Assembly: GCA_026708265.1 (NCBI GenBank)
Contig: JAPOVI010000047.1
Coordinates: 21,398 to 85,397, forward strand
Reading direction: 5' to 3'
From: Acidobacteriota bacterium
GTDB lineage: Bacteria; Acidobacteriota; Vicinamibacteria; Vicinamibacterales; UBA8438
DNA: 64,000 nucleotides
The notes beneath the pieces are model-generated. The model was not told the DNA's origin and searched no databases. It worked only from the letters and a program-made list of their open reading frames with translations. This document shows, piece by piece, positions 26,890 through 36,182 of the stretch. Numbering within the stretch: the stretch's first letter is position 1; every line of letters starts with the position of its first letter. The position numbers were made by a program, and so were the translations under genes.

Positions 26890-28239
26890 ATGCACCTGTC
26901 TCTGCTCGGCGTGAGCCACCACAGCGCGCCGGTCGATCTTCGCGAGCGGGTCGACTTCTCCCGACGCGGCGTGCCGGCGGCGCTGGCGGTCCTGGCCGAC
27001 ACGCCGGGCACGGCCGAAGTCGTGGTTCTCTCCACGTGCAACCGGGCCGAGATCTACACGATGTGCGAGGATGCCGGCCGGGCGCGCGACGGGCTCGCGC
27101 GCTTCATGAGCGAGTTCCACAACGTGCCCGGGCCGGAGTTGGCCGCGCACCTCTACACGATGACGGGCGCCGCGGTCACCCGGCACCTCTTTCGGGTGGC
27201 GGCGGGGCTCGACTCGCTCGTCGTGGGCGAGCCGCAGATTCTGGGGCAGGTCAAGGAAGCCTACGCCGTCGCCTCCGAGCGCGGCCACACCGGCGCGTCT
27301 CTCAACCGGCTGTTCCACTGGGCGTTCAGCGTCGGCAAGCGGGTGCGGGCCGAGACCGGGCTCGGCGAGGGAGCCGTCTCGGTCAGCTACGCGGCCATCG
27401 CCCTCGCCCGCAAGATCTTCGGGCGCCTCGACCGCCTGCGCGCCCTGGTGGTCGGCGCCGGGGAAATGGCCGAGCTCACCGCGACCCACCTGCGCGCGCA
27501 GGACGTTCGCCACATCGGCGTGACGAACCGGACCGCGTCCCGCGCCGCCGCCCTCGCGGCCCGGGTGCAGGGGATCGCCGTGCCCTGGGAGGCGATGATC
27601 GACGAGCTGGCGTCGACCGACATCGTCGTCACGGCAACCGGCTCCGCGAGCTGCATGGTGACGCGGGCGCACGTGGCCGAGGCCATGAAGCCGCGACGCG
27701 ACCGCCCGCTGTTCATGATCGACATCGGCGTCCCGCGCGACGTGGAGCCCGCCGCGGGCGACATCGAGCAGGTGTTCCTCTACAACATCGACGACCTGCA
27801 GGCCATAGTCCGCGAGAACCAGGCGCGGCGCCAGGCGCAGGTCGATCGGGCCGAGCTCCTCGTCGAGGAGGAGGTCGACGGGTTCATGCGCTGGCTCCGG
27901 TCCCGAGGCTCCGTTCCTACCGTCGTGGCGCTGCGCCGCCGCTTCGAGGAGATTCGCCGGGCGGAGCTGGCGCGGCTGGCGCCGAAGCTGGCGTCGATGT
28001 CGCCGGACGCCCGCGGCCGGGTCGAGGAGGTGACGCGGCTCCTCGTGGAACGGCTGCTGTCGACCCCGACGGAGCGGCTCAAGGCCGCTCCGGACGAGGA
28101 TGCGGCGGCCACGGACGCCGACACGCTCAGCCGTCTCTTCGAGCTCGGCCTCGGGGAGGACGCGGACGACGACACTCCCGCGCTCCGGGAAGCCCGTCTC
28201 GGGCGCATGGCGAGCCCTTCGGGGGCGAGGAATCGTTGA
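26890..28239 (+). CDS. hemA: Glutamyl-tRNA reductase
   Basis: The 449-residue enzyme makes glutamate-1-semialdehyde from glutamyl-tRNA, the first step of C5 tetrapyrrole synthesis. The catalytic Cys is in LSTCNRAEIYT, followed by GEPQILGQVKEAY and the NADPH-binding GAGEMAELTATHL; the spinal helix and dimerisation domain follow to residue 430. The ATG at 26890 gives the standard N terminus (MHLSLLGVSHHSAPVDLRE). Its TGA overlaps the TTG start of hemC, and hemL lies 11 kb away. Confidence 0.97.
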   Translation: MHLSLLGVSHHSAPVDLRERVDFSRRGVPAALAVLADTPGTAEVVVLSTCNRAEIYTMCEDAGRARDGLARFMSEFHNVPGPELAAHLYTMTGAAVTRHLFRVAAGLDSLVVGEPQILGQVKEAYAVASERGHTGASLNRLFHWAFSVGKRVRAETGLGEGAVSVSYAAIALARKIFGRLDRLRALVVGAGEMAELTATHLRAQDVRHIGVTNRTASRAAALAARVQGIAVPWEAMIDELASTDIVVTATGSASCMVTRAHVAEAMKPRRDRPLFMIDIGVPRDVEPAAGDIEQVFLYNIDDLQAIVRENQARRQAQVDRAELLVEEEVDGFMRWLRSRGSVPTVVALRRRFEEIRRAELARLAPKLASMSPDARGRVEEVTRLLVERLLSTPTERLKAAPDEDAAATDADTLSRLFELGLGEDADDDTPALREARLGRMASPSGARNR

Positions 28240-29201
28240 AATCCCTGCGCCTCGGCACCCGCAGGAGCCCCCTGGCGCTCTGGCAGACCCGGCAGGTGGC
28301 GGCCGCGCTCCGGCGGGCCGGCGCGCCCGACCCGGAGCTCGTCACCATCACGACCGACGGCGACCGGCTCTCCGCCGCGCCTCGCGCCGAGGCGGAACCG
28401 CTGCCGGCGGGGGGCGGGAAGCGGCTCTTCGTCAAGGCCATCGAGGACGCGCTGCTCGGGGGCCGGATCGACCTCGCGGTGCACAGCGCGAAGGATCTGC
28501 CGGCGGTTCTCCCGTCGGGCCTGCGGATTGAGGCCGTGCTGCCACGCGCCGATCCGCGCGACGCGCTGGCCGCTCCCGTGACGGCGGCCGTCCCCGCCGG
28601 CGGGGCCGCCGCCCTGCTCGCCCGGGCCGGCCCCGGCGCGCGCGTCGGCACGAGCAGCCTCCGCCGCGCCGCCCAGTTGCGGCGCGCGTTCCCCGACATC
28701 GAGGTGGTGCCGGTGCGCGGCAACGTCGGCACCCGCCTGCGCCGGCTCGACGAGGGCCGTTGCGACCTCCTCGTGCTCGCCGTGGCCGGTCTCGTGCGCC
28801 TCGGGCTGTCGGAGAGGGTCAGCAGCCCGCTCGCGGCCGAGGTCTGCGTCCCCGCGCCCGGCCAGGGGATCGTGGCCGCCGAGTGCCGGATCGGCGACGT
28901 GGAGGCGGAAGAGCTGCTCGAGCGCATCCGGAACCGCGAAGCGGCGCAGGCGCTCGCTGCCGAGCGGGCCCTGGTGACGGCGCTCGGCGCCGACTGCAAC
29001 GTGCCGCTCGGCGCCCTCGCGACCGCCGACGACGACCAGCTCTCGTTGCGTTGCGTCGTGGCTTCACCGGACGGCGGCCGCCTGCTGGGCCACGTCGTTC
29101 GCGGCCGTCTCGACGATGCGGCCGGTATCGGCCGCCGCGCCGCCGATCTGCTGCTGGCCGACGGCGCCGCCGCGCTGCTGGCCGCCGCGGGAGCGACATG
29201 A
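28236..29201 (+). CDS. hemC: Hydroxymethylbilane synthase (porphobilinogen deaminase)
   Basis: The 321-residue enzyme polymerises four porphobilinogens. The cofactor Cys is in LGADCNVPLGALA, with HSAKDLPAVLP, RVGTSSLRRAAQLRR and RGNVGTRLRRLDEG also conserved. The only start that keeps the family N terminus (KSLRLGTRRSPLALWQTRQV) is a TTG at 28236, which overlaps the hemA stop (TTGA), implying translational coupling. The stop overlaps the next start as ATGA. Confidence 0.95.
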   Translation: MKSLRLGTRRSPLALWQTRQVAAALRRAGAPDPELVTITTDGDRLSAAPRAEAEPLPAGGGKRLFVKAIEDALLGGRIDLAVHSAKDLPAVLPSGLRIEAVLPRADPRDALAAPVTAAVPAGGAAALLARAGPGARVGTSSLRRAAQLRRAFPDIEVVPVRGNVGTRLRRLDEGRCDLLVLAVAGLVRLGLSERVSSPLAAEVCVPAPGQGIVAAECRIGDVEAEELLERIRNREAAQALAAERALVTALGADCNVPLGALATADDDQLSLRCVVASPDGGRLLGHVVRGRLDDAAGIGRRAADLLLADGAAALLAAAGAT

Positions 29202-30736
29202 CGGCCGCGGCGTGCGTCCACCTCATCGGCGCGGGTCCCGGCGATCCGGCGCTCATCACGCTCCGGGGCCGGCAGCGGCTGGCCGCCGCCGACGTCGTCG
29301 TCTTCGCCGGCCGGCGCATCCCGGATCGACTGCTGTGCTGGGTGCGGGCCGACGCCGAGCGGATCGACGTCGACGCCGGAGCGCCCGGGCCTCTCGACGC
29401 GGATGCCGTCCACCACCTGCTGGCCGATCGCGCGGGCAAGGGCATGACCGTGGCGCACCTGACCCCCGGCGACCCGCTTGCGTCGGGCACGGCCGCCCAG
29501 GCGGCCCGCTACCTTCACGACCGCGGCGTTCGCGTCGAGGTGGTTCCCGGCCTGCCCCCGCACGTTGCCGCCCCCGGCCTCGCCGGGGTGGCAATCGCCG
29601 GCGAGGGCGGCGCGGAGGCGGTGGTCTACCTGCGTTGCGGACCGGCCGGCACGGACGACGCGCCCTCCGTCGACTGGAGCCGAGCGGCGCCGTCCCCGCT
29701 CACGCTCGTCGCCGAGGGCCACGGCTCGCAACTCGCGAGCATCGGCGAGGAGCTCCTCAGGCACGGGTGGCCGCCGGAGGAACCGGCCACCCTCGTCCTG
29801 CACGGGACGCTGCCGGCGCAGAGGACGATGGAGGGTCCGCTCCGCGAGGTGCCGGCCGCTGCGCGCAGGGTTGCAGATACTGCCAACGCGGTGCTGGTCG
29901 CAGGTCGCAATTCCCGCCGCCGCCCCCCTCTGCGCTGGTTCGACGAGCGCCCGCTCTTCGGGCGCCGCATCCTGGTCACGAGGCCTCGCGCGCAGGCCGC
30001 CGCGCTCGTCGAGCGGCTCGCCGACCTCGGTGCGGATCCGGTCGAGGCCCCGATGATCCGCATCCTGCCGCCCGCAGACGAGGCGCCCCTCGAGGCGGCG
30101 TGCGCGGCGGCATCCACGTTCGACTGGATCGTGTTCACGTCGGCGAACGGGGTCGAGGCGTTCATGGAGCGCCTGCTTGCCGGCCCCCGCGACGTCCGGA
30201 CGCTGGGCCCCACCCGCCTCTGCGCGGTCGGGCCGGCCACCGAGGCTCGCCTGCGGCGCTACGGGCTCGCGGTGGACCTCGTGCCCGAGGAGCACCGGGC
30301 CGAGGCGGTGAGCGACGCCCTGCTCTGCGACCGCGACGTCTCGGGTGCCCGCATCCTGCTGCCGCGGGCCGACATCGCGCGGGCCGCACTGCCGGACCAG
30401 CTTCGCCACGCGGGGGCCGAGGTGGTCGACGTAGCGGCGTACCGCACGGTGCCCGTCAGCGACGCGGACGGGATCGACGTCTCCCGGATGCTGCGCGAGC
30501 GCCGCATCGACGTCGTCACGTTCACGAGCGCGTCGACGGTCCGCAGCTTCGTCGCCCGCGTCGGCGCGGAGTCCCTGGCGGACCTGCTCGGGAACGTGGC
30601 CGTGGCGTCCATCGGTCCGGTCACGGCCGACGCCGCGCGACGGCTCGGCATCGACACGGCCATCATGCCCTCCACCTACACCGTGCCCGCGCTGGCGGAG
30701 GCGATCGCCGCGCACTTCGACTCCCGGAGGCCCTGA
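29198..30736 (+). CDS. Fused uroporphyrinogen-III methyltransferase-like and uroporphyrinogen-III synthase protein
   Basis: The 512-residue protein joins a CobA/SUMT-like half (about 1-245) and a HemD half (about 250-512). The HemD half has GRRILVTRPRAQAAALVERL, DWIVFTSANGVEAF and VVTFTSASTVRSF, and should close the uroporphyrinogen III ring. The methyltransferase half keeps HLIGAGPGDPALITLRG and HGTLPAQRTMEGPL but differs at other core motifs: the usual GDPxxFGRGxEE reads GDPLASGTAAQAA and the VPGxxS motif reads VPGLPPHVAA. Methyl transfer may therefore be weak or lost. It begins with an ATGA overlap with hemC. Confidence 0.88.
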   Translation: MTAAACVHLIGAGPGDPALITLRGRQRLAAADVVVFAGRRIPDRLLCWVRADAERIDVDAGAPGPLDADAVHHLLADRAGKGMTVAHLTPGDPLASGTAAQAARYLHDRGVRVEVVPGLPPHVAAPGLAGVAIAGEGGAEAVVYLRCGPAGTDDAPSVDWSRAAPSPLTLVAEGHGSQLASIGEELLRHGWPPEEPATLVLHGTLPAQRTMEGPLREVPAAARRVADTANAVLVAGRNSRRRPPLRWFDERPLFGRRILVTRPRAQAAALVERLADLGADPVEAPMIRILPPADEAPLEAACAAASTFDWIVFTSANGVEAFMERLLAGPRDVRTLGPTRLCAVGPATEARLRRYGLAVDLVPEEHRAEAVSDALLCDRDVSGARILLPRADIARAALPDQLRHAGAEVVDVAAYRTVPVSDADGIDVSRMLRERRIDVVTFTSASTVRSFVARVGAESLADLLGNVAVASIGPVTADAARRLGIDTAIMPSTYTVPALAEAIAAHFDSRRP

Positions 30737-30824
30737 TTCCAATCGACGCGTCGCCGAAGCGGCACGGACCGTGCATGGCGACCGAATCGCGAACGCCGCC
30801 GCGACCCGGGAACGGCGGTTCCAC

Positions 30825-31859
30825 ATGACCACACAAGGACGGACAGTGCACTGGTATCCACGCTATCTCTCGATCGGCGCCCGCCGCGCCACGACCCTGC
30901 CGGAGATGCGCCGGCTGCGTGAGCGCGGAGTGCGCGTGCAGCCTGTCGAGGGCGTGGGGCAGGCGATGGCCAGGGACTTCTGGGGCCGGCGCTGGTGCGA
31001 ACGCCTCGATACGTTCGCCCGCGACGAGGCGCGCCTGCCCCTGGGCCGCACCCTGGTGCGGAACGGCTCGGTCTGCCACCTGGAGATTCGGCCCGGCGTC
31101 GTCGAGGCGATGGTCGCCGGCTCGGCCCTCTTCCGCACCGTCGTCCGCATCCCGGCGATGGACCCCGCCGCCTGGCAGGAAGTGGCGAGGGCGTGCGCGG
31201 GTCGCGTCGCCTCCATTCCGGAGCTGTTGCGGGGCGCGTTGCCGGAGGACGTCATCGAGGCGGTCGTCGGTTCCAACCGCGGCGTGCTGCCGCGGCGCGA
31301 AGAGATCGATTCCGAGTGCGGCTGCCCGGACGGCAAGGCCCTGTGCCGGCACGCGGCGGCGGCCCTCTACGGCGTCGGCCGCCGCCTGGACGCGGAGCCG
31401 GGGCTCCTGTTCCGGCTGCGTGGCGTGGACGAGGCCGAGCTGATCGGCTCCGCCACGGCCCCGAAGCGTGCTTCTTCGCACCACGAAGCCGAGAACGCCC
31501 CCGGGCCGGAATCGGCGCCCGCGGAGGTCTCCCCGCCCGCGCCCTTGCCGGACGACCCGATCCCCGCGAGCCAGGCCCGCTCGGTCCCGGCCGGCGCGGA
31601 CGCCGCTCCCGCGAGCCCCGACGCGGACCCGGCCGCGCCCGCCGACGAGGACGGCGACGAGTTCCGCCCCACGGGCGCGTTCATCCGCGGCCTGCGCCGC
31701 AGCAGCGGGTTCTCGGTAGCGGAGTTCGCCGCGCTCCTGCAGGTGTCGGCCGCGACCGTGCGTCGCTGGGAGGCGGAGTCTGGAGCCCTCACTCTGCGGT
31801 CCCGCCCCCGCGACGCCCTCGAGACGCTGCTCGAAGCGATCGAGGGGAGCGGGACGTAG
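30825..31859 (+). CDS. SWIM zinc-finger protein with a C-terminal helix-turn-helix
   Basis: The 344-residue protein starts with the region typical of SWIM proteins (ARDFWGRRWCERLDTFAR, then LEIRPGVVEAMVAGS). The zinc finger is CGCPDGKALCRH (C-x-C-x6-C-x-H, about residues 166-177). A 75-residue Pro/Ala/Glu-rich linker (about 215-285) joins it to an XRE-like HTH (FSVAEFAALLQVSAATVRRWE). Related proteins usually lie beside an SNF2-type helicase; none is here. An upstream ATG at 30771 would add 18 residues. It is likely a DNA- or protein-binding factor. Confidence 0.82.
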   Translation: MTTQGRTVHWYPRYLSIGARRATTLPEMRRLRERGVRVQPVEGVGQAMARDFWGRRWCERLDTFARDEARLPLGRTLVRNGSVCHLEIRPGVVEAMVAGSALFRTVVRIPAMDPAAWQEVARACAGRVASIPELLRGALPEDVIEAVVGSNRGVLPRREEIDSECGCPDGKALCRHAAAALYGVGRRLDAEPGLLFRLRGVDEAELIGSATAPKRASSHHEAENAPGPESAPAEVSPPAPLPDDPIPASQARSVPAGADAAPASPDADPAAPADEDGDEFRPTGAFIRGLRRSSGFSVAEFAALLQVSAATVRRWEAESGALTLRSRPRDALETLLEAIEGSGT

Positions 31860-31962
31860 CGGCGGGGCGCCCGGAATCGCCGTCGAGACTCGGCGCCGCG
31901 GAGTGCCCGCAGGGGCGGGCGACGTGCGGTCGGCGGGCGCGCCGCCGCCACGATCCGTCGGC

Positions 31963-33021
31963 TCAGGGGTCGCGCACGCTGACGGTGACGTCGGCCGCCG
32001 CGATGCGCATTCCGTCGCTTCCGTGCGCTCGCAGCACGTAGGTGCCGGGCCGCACGAACGTGACCGTGGTCTCGAACGTCGCCGTCACCCACCCGTCCCC
32101 GTCCGTGGCGGTGGAGACGGAGCTCCGCGGGCCGGCCGAAGGATAGCGCCGCGCCTGCGTACCGGCCGGCTCCGCCTCCTCCTCGGATACGGAACGCTGG
32201 TAGTCGGGGGGCGAGATCGAGGCGCCCGTCGGACCCCGGTAGACGACCCAGTGCACGGAGAGGCCGTTTCGGGGCGGCCTCGGTCGGACGTACCACGGGA
32301 CGTTGTCCGGAACCTCCGGCGACCCGTCCGGCGGCGTCAACGCCGGCACGCCCGAACGCGAGGCGGCGCGGGACGGAGGACGGGGCGCGAGCGGGCTCGG
32401 AAGCGGATCGTCGTCCAGGACGGCGGTCAGCGTGAGCGGCGCGCCCACCGCGAGCACCGCTTGCGAAGCGGAGACCGCGATCCGCGGCGGGCGGTTGGCG
32501 TACCACTCCGCCTTCGGCCGGCCGAAGCCGAGCCCGGAGTTGCGGATGATGGTGTCCTCGTCGATCTCCCATTCCGGCTGCAGCCAGCCGACCGCCTGCT
32601 GCTCGCGGCCGTTGTGGCGGACCGTCCAGACGAGCCCGTCCTCGAACGACGTCCCCATGTCGCCGGGCACGTCGACCGAGAACTCGAAGCGGTGCGTGCG
32701 CGGGTAGAAGTACGCCGGCTGCCCCCGGTCCGGGTCGCCGGGCGCGAAGAAGTTGTCCGGCCCCACCGGCACGCTCGGCCGTTCGCGGTAGTTCCGGTTG
32801 AGGTAGCCGAAATTGAGGGTGAAGCCGCCGTCCGGGCGCCGCTGCCACCCCTCGTAGATAGGCTGGACGTCCTGACCGATGTCGAAGCGCTGCTGCGGCT
32901 GCGACGCGACCGGCACGTCGCGCCGATCCACCTGCGCGCGGGCGGGATGAGCACCCACGGCGGCCAGCGCCACCGCCGCGGCGACCGCCGCCCGGCGCAC
33001 GTCCGTTCGCCGCGCCTTCAC
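31963..33021 (-). CDS. Secreted protein of unknown function with an Ig-like C terminus
   Basis: The 352-residue protein has a signal peptide (about 1-28, ending GAHPARAQ), a conserved-looking beta-rich middle (YEGWQRRPDGGFTLNFGYLN, ENFFAPGD-type loops, RTHRFEFSVDVPGD) and a C-terminal beta-sandwich (WVTATFETTVTFVRPGTYVL). The GTG at 33021 is preferred because it begins right before the signal peptide; an upstream in-frame ATG at 33042 would overlap the cytochrome gene end by 11 bases. No enzyme motif is visible. Operon context suggests it works with the secreted cytochrome/copper protein encoded upstream. Confidence 0.7.
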   Translation of the reverse strand: MKARRTDVRRAAVAAAVALAAVGAHPARAQVDRRDVPVASQPQQRFDIGQDVQPIYEGWQRRPDGGFTLNFGYLNRNYRERPSVPVGPDNFFAPGDPDRGQPAYFYPRTHRFEFSVDVPGDMGTSFEDGLVWTVRHNGREQQAVGWLQPEWEIDEDTIIRNSGLGFGRPKAEWYANRPPRIAVSASQAVLAVGAPLTLTAVLDDDPLPSPLAPRPPSRAASRSGVPALTPPDGSPEVPDNVPWYVRPRPPRNGLSVHWVVYRGPTGASISPPDYQRSVSEEEAEPAGTQARRYPSAGPRSSVSTATDGDGWVTATFETTVTFVRPGTYVLRAHGSDGMRIAAADVTVSVRDP

Positions 33022-33031
33022 CCGCGCGCCC

Positions 33032-34309
33032 TCAGTTGGCACCGCCCCGCGCCTCCCGCCGGGCAGCGAGCTCCGCCGCGTACTCCTCGTCGGTCAGGTC
33101 GTACCAGCTGATCCAGCCGAACGCCATCTCGTCGATCGTCCGATTGCCGCTCCCCGCCCAGTTCCGGGGGTCGTGGTTGCCGCGGTTCGCCGCCGTGTTG
33201 TCGTGGTAGCTGATCACGTGCAGCGTGGTTCCGGCCGGGTAGATCGGCTGCGCGTCGTCGGCGTAGTTGTAGACGATGTGCCAGTTGAAGTCGAAGTTGG
33301 CGCAGCTCACCATCTCGGTGGTGGCGTCGGGATAGATGAGCTCGAGGCACTGCCGCGTCCCCAGGAAGTGCATGTGCGGCTGGAAGGCCGTCAGCTTCCC
33401 GGGCAGGTACATCTTCTGGTAGCCGTCGTGGCGGGTGATCTGGCCCGCAGGGATATCGAGCTCGCCGGCCAGGCCGAGCTGCCGGGACCAGAGGACGTGC
33501 TCCGGCTCCTCCCCGCGCGGGTAGAACTTGAGGCCCAGGTCGGTCCGATCGACCACCTCCTCCCCCACGGAGTGGTAGTGGAAGCTGAAGCGCACCTGCG
33601 CGTCGGCCGGGAAGAGCTTCCCCGTGCCGTCCGGATACGCGTCGGCGTTCTTGCCCACCGCGTACTCGTTGAGGAAGAAGTCGTTGGACGCATCGTCCGG
33701 CGCCGGATCGGGGTCCGTGACCGCGTAGGTCAGGGCGTGGTGCACCACGCGCAGATCGCCGGCGCGGGTCTGAATCGCCTGGATGTAGCGGTCTTCGCCG
33801 ACTCCCGAGGGCACGATGTAGTCGCCCCACCAGTCCCCCGCCTCGGCCGGCACCGTGTGCGGCGGCGACGTAACGATGACGTCCGGCTCGATGGTCCAGG
33901 CGCCGAAGTCCTGGAACGCCATCGGCGGGGGCAGATCGGCCGGGTTCCCGCGCGGCGCGCCGCCGTCGACCCAGCGGACGATGGTGTCGATCTCGGCCTC
34001 GCTCAGCGAGCGGTCGTCCTTGAAGCGCTGCACGCCGACCTTGGGATCGATGTGCCACGGCGGCATCTCGCGGGCGACCACCTTGTTCCGGATCGAGCGG
34101 GCCCAGGGGCGGGACTCCTCGTAGGTCAGCAGCGACATCGGCGCCATGTTGTTCGGCCGGTGGCACACCTGACACGACCGCTGCAGTATGGGCGCCACGT
34201 CCCGCGTGAACACAACGTCCGCCTCCTGCCCCGACCCGGCGCCGAGCGCCGTCCCGGCGGACCCCAGAATGAGCAGCGCGGCGGCCGCCGCACCCGTGTA
34301 TGCGCGCAT
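33032..34309 (-). CDS. Secreted c-type cytochrome with copper-monooxygenase-like domain
   Basis: The 425-residue protein has a signal peptide (about 1-24) and a single haem c site, CQVCH (about residue 46), with a Met-rich region after it. The second half is of the copper type II ascorbate-dependent monooxygenase kind: [21 protein letters not shown] and [12 protein letters not shown] supply His ligands like those of peptidylglycine and dopamine beta-monooxygenases. It may oxidise a substrate outside the cytoplasm with haem electron input; the substrate is unknown. It ends 11 bases before the GTG start of the next gene, overlapping only the alternative start. Confidence 0.8.
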   Translation of the reverse strand: MRAYTGAAAAALLILGSAGTALGAGSGQEADVVFTRDVAPILQRSCQVCHRPNNMAPMSLLTYEESRPWARSIRNKVVAREMPPWHIDPKVGVQRFKDDRSLSEAEIDTIVRWVDGGAPRGNPADLPPPMAFQDFGAWTIEPDVIVTSPPHTVPAEAGDWWGDYIVPSGVGEDRYIQAIQTRAGDLRVVHHALTYAVTDPDPAPDDASNDFFLNEYAVGKNADAYPDGTGKLFPADAQVRFSFHYHSVGEEVVDRTDLGLKFYPRGEEPEHVLWSRQLGLAGELDIPAGQITRHDGYQKMYLPGKLTAFQPHMHFLGTRQCLELIYPDATTEMVSCANFDFNWHIVYNYADDAQPIYPAGTTLHVISYHDNTAANRGNHDPRNWAGSGNRTIDEMAFGWISWYDLTDEEYAAELAARREARGGAN

Positions 34310-34355
34310 CCCTCAAGCTCCTCCCGCAGGATCGCAGACTGTTTTCGGGACTCTA

Positions 34356-36011
34356 TCAGGAGTCGCCGTCCTCGCGGATCGCACCGCGGGCGGCCAGCAC
34401 GTCGTCCACGAGGTGACGGACGTTCCGCTCGTCGATGAACGGCGACAGGATGAAGCTCTTCAGGCCGACCATCGGCTCCCCGTAGTCGGTCTCCCGGTAG
34501 CAGTCGGTCATCGAGACGTGCACTCCCTTGCCCTGCATCGCCCGATCGTACAAGTAGCGGAAGAGCCGGCGGTTGTAGTCGTTGTGGCGCAGGAGCTCCT
34601 CCCGGGCGGCGGGGTCGGTGCGCTCGCGTTCCTTGATGCGCCAGGTATCGACGCCGTCCGGGTAGACCCGGAACACGGTCACCGTCCCGACGCCGTCGTC
34701 GTTGAGCACCACCGTCGACTCGTGCCCCTCGAGGTGCTCGCGCAGCGATTCGGCCTTCTCCACCAGGTGTCCGAGCACCACCTGCAGCCCGACCCGCCCG
34801 AGGAGGAGCAGGCTGCCGTACGCGGCGAGCACACCGCCTCCGCTCCGCGACGTCTCCAGCGTGTACACGCCCGGGTGGCGCTCCCCGCTCTGGAACAGGT
34901 ACGGCATCTCGTCCCGGCCGCGGACCAGGAGACCGAGGTCGGCGCGCTCGCGGACCAGGAACAGGCTCGACACGTAGGGGGCGAAGCCGGTCTTGTGGAA
35001 GTCGATCCCGATCGAGTCGGCGCGGTGCAGGCTGGCGATGCGCCGGCGTGCGGCCGCCAGGGCGCGCACGGTGCGCGGGCGGAACCCGAGCGGGTTGTCC
35101 TCGAAGTCGTACCCGTTGAAGACGGACCACGCCCATCCGATGACCGCGTCGGCGTGGACGTGGGGCCGGTAGTCGAGCCCGTGCTCCTCGACCAGGCGGT
35201 CGCGGAGGTCCACCACCGCGTCGAGGTCGTCGACGCCGAACGCATCGGTCGTGCCCATCGTCGCCACGAGACCCACGATGCGCCGGCCCTCCTCGATCGC
35301 GGCGCGCGCGGCGGCCTCGAGCCGGTCGATGCGGATGTCGTTCTGCAGGTGGGTCGGCACCTGCACGACGTTCTGCTCGCCGAGACCGAGCCAGCCCGCC
35401 ACGTTCAGGCGGCAGTAGTGGCTCTGCGCCGAGGCCAGGATGACCCCGCCTCCCCGCAGGCCGGTGTCCATCGCGTCCGGGAACGCCTTCTCGATGCCCA
35501 GCTTGGCCCCGTAGAGCGTCGTGCCGGTGCCGCCGAACGTGAACACGCCGGCCGACCGCGCCGGGTCGTAGCCGACGAGGCGTGCCGTCATCGCGGAGAC
35601 CGCGGCCTCCTTCAGCGCGACGCCGTACGACGTGTCGTCGGAGACGAGGTTCGGGTTGTAGATGGCCGGCAGCAGCGAGCCGATGATGCTGGGGATGGAC
35701 GACGGCGGGACGACGTTGATCTGCGTCCGCGGATGCCCCCAGATCGGCATTCCCTCGAGCGCGCCGACCAGCAGGCGGGCAACGTCCTCCGCGGTCCGCC
35801 CCTCCTCGGGCAGCGTCGCCTGCTCCGCGGCCGCATAGTCGAGCGCCTGCGGCTGACCGAGCAGCGGCACTTCCGACTTCAAGTCGTCCACCAGATCGAG
35901 GGCCCGCAGGATGGAGAAGACGAAGTACGCGTCGTGCATCCGGTCCGAGACCGGGGCCGGGAAGGCCTCCCGAATCCGGGCCAGGCGGGCGTAGTAGGCG
36001 GGTTCGCTCAC
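34356..36011 (-). CDS. Pyridoxal-phosphate-dependent decarboxylase (group II)
   Basis: The 551-residue protein is an aspartate-aminotransferase-fold decarboxylase. The PLP-binding Lys is in [14 protein letters not shown], and the Asp that pairs with the pyridine ring is in [12 protein letters not shown]. The glycine-rich phosphate loop [19 protein letters not shown] is also present. Group II members include glutamate, aspartate and aromatic amino acid decarboxylases; the N terminus is longer than usual (about 90 residues before the fold), and I cannot name the substrate. It is a single gene, divergent from hemB. Confidence 0.85.
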   Translation of the reverse strand: MSEPAYYARLARIREAFPAPVSDRMHDAYFVFSILRALDLVDDLKSEVPLLGQPQALDYAAAEQATLPEEGRTAEDVARLLVGALEGMPIWGHPRTQINVVPPSSIPSIIGSLLPAIYNPNLVSDDTSYGVALKEAAVSAMTARLVGYDPARSAGVFTFGGTGTTLYGAKLGIEKAFPDAMDTGLRGGGVILASAQSHYCRLNVAGWLGLGEQNVVQVPTHLQNDIRIDRLEAAARAAIEEGRRIVGLVATMGTTDAFGVDDLDAVVDLRDRLVEEHGLDYRPHVHADAVIGWAWSVFNGYDFEDNPLGFRPRTVRALAAARRRIASLHRADSIGIDFHKTGFAPYVSSLFLVRERADLGLLVRGRDEMPYLFQSGERHPGVYTLETSRSGGGVLAAYGSLLLLGRVGLQVVLGHLVEKAESLREHLEGHESTVVLNDDGVGTVTVFRVYPDGVDTWRIKERERTDPAAREELLRHNDYNRRLFRYLYDRAMQGKGVHVSMTDCYRETDYGEPMVGLKSFILSPFIDERNVRHLVDDVLAARGAIREDGDS

Positions 36012-36182
36012 GCGGGCGTCCGGGCCGGCGGCGTCACTGGAAGTCCCGACGGCCTGTCTCGATTCTACTCCCCGGATCCGGCGGATCGCCTGGATTCCCG
36101 TGCGCCCGCGCCCGCGCAGACCGTAGACTGGAAGCGCACCGGTTCACTCCACCGGCCGGTCGCGCAAGGGGAGGCTCGAATC

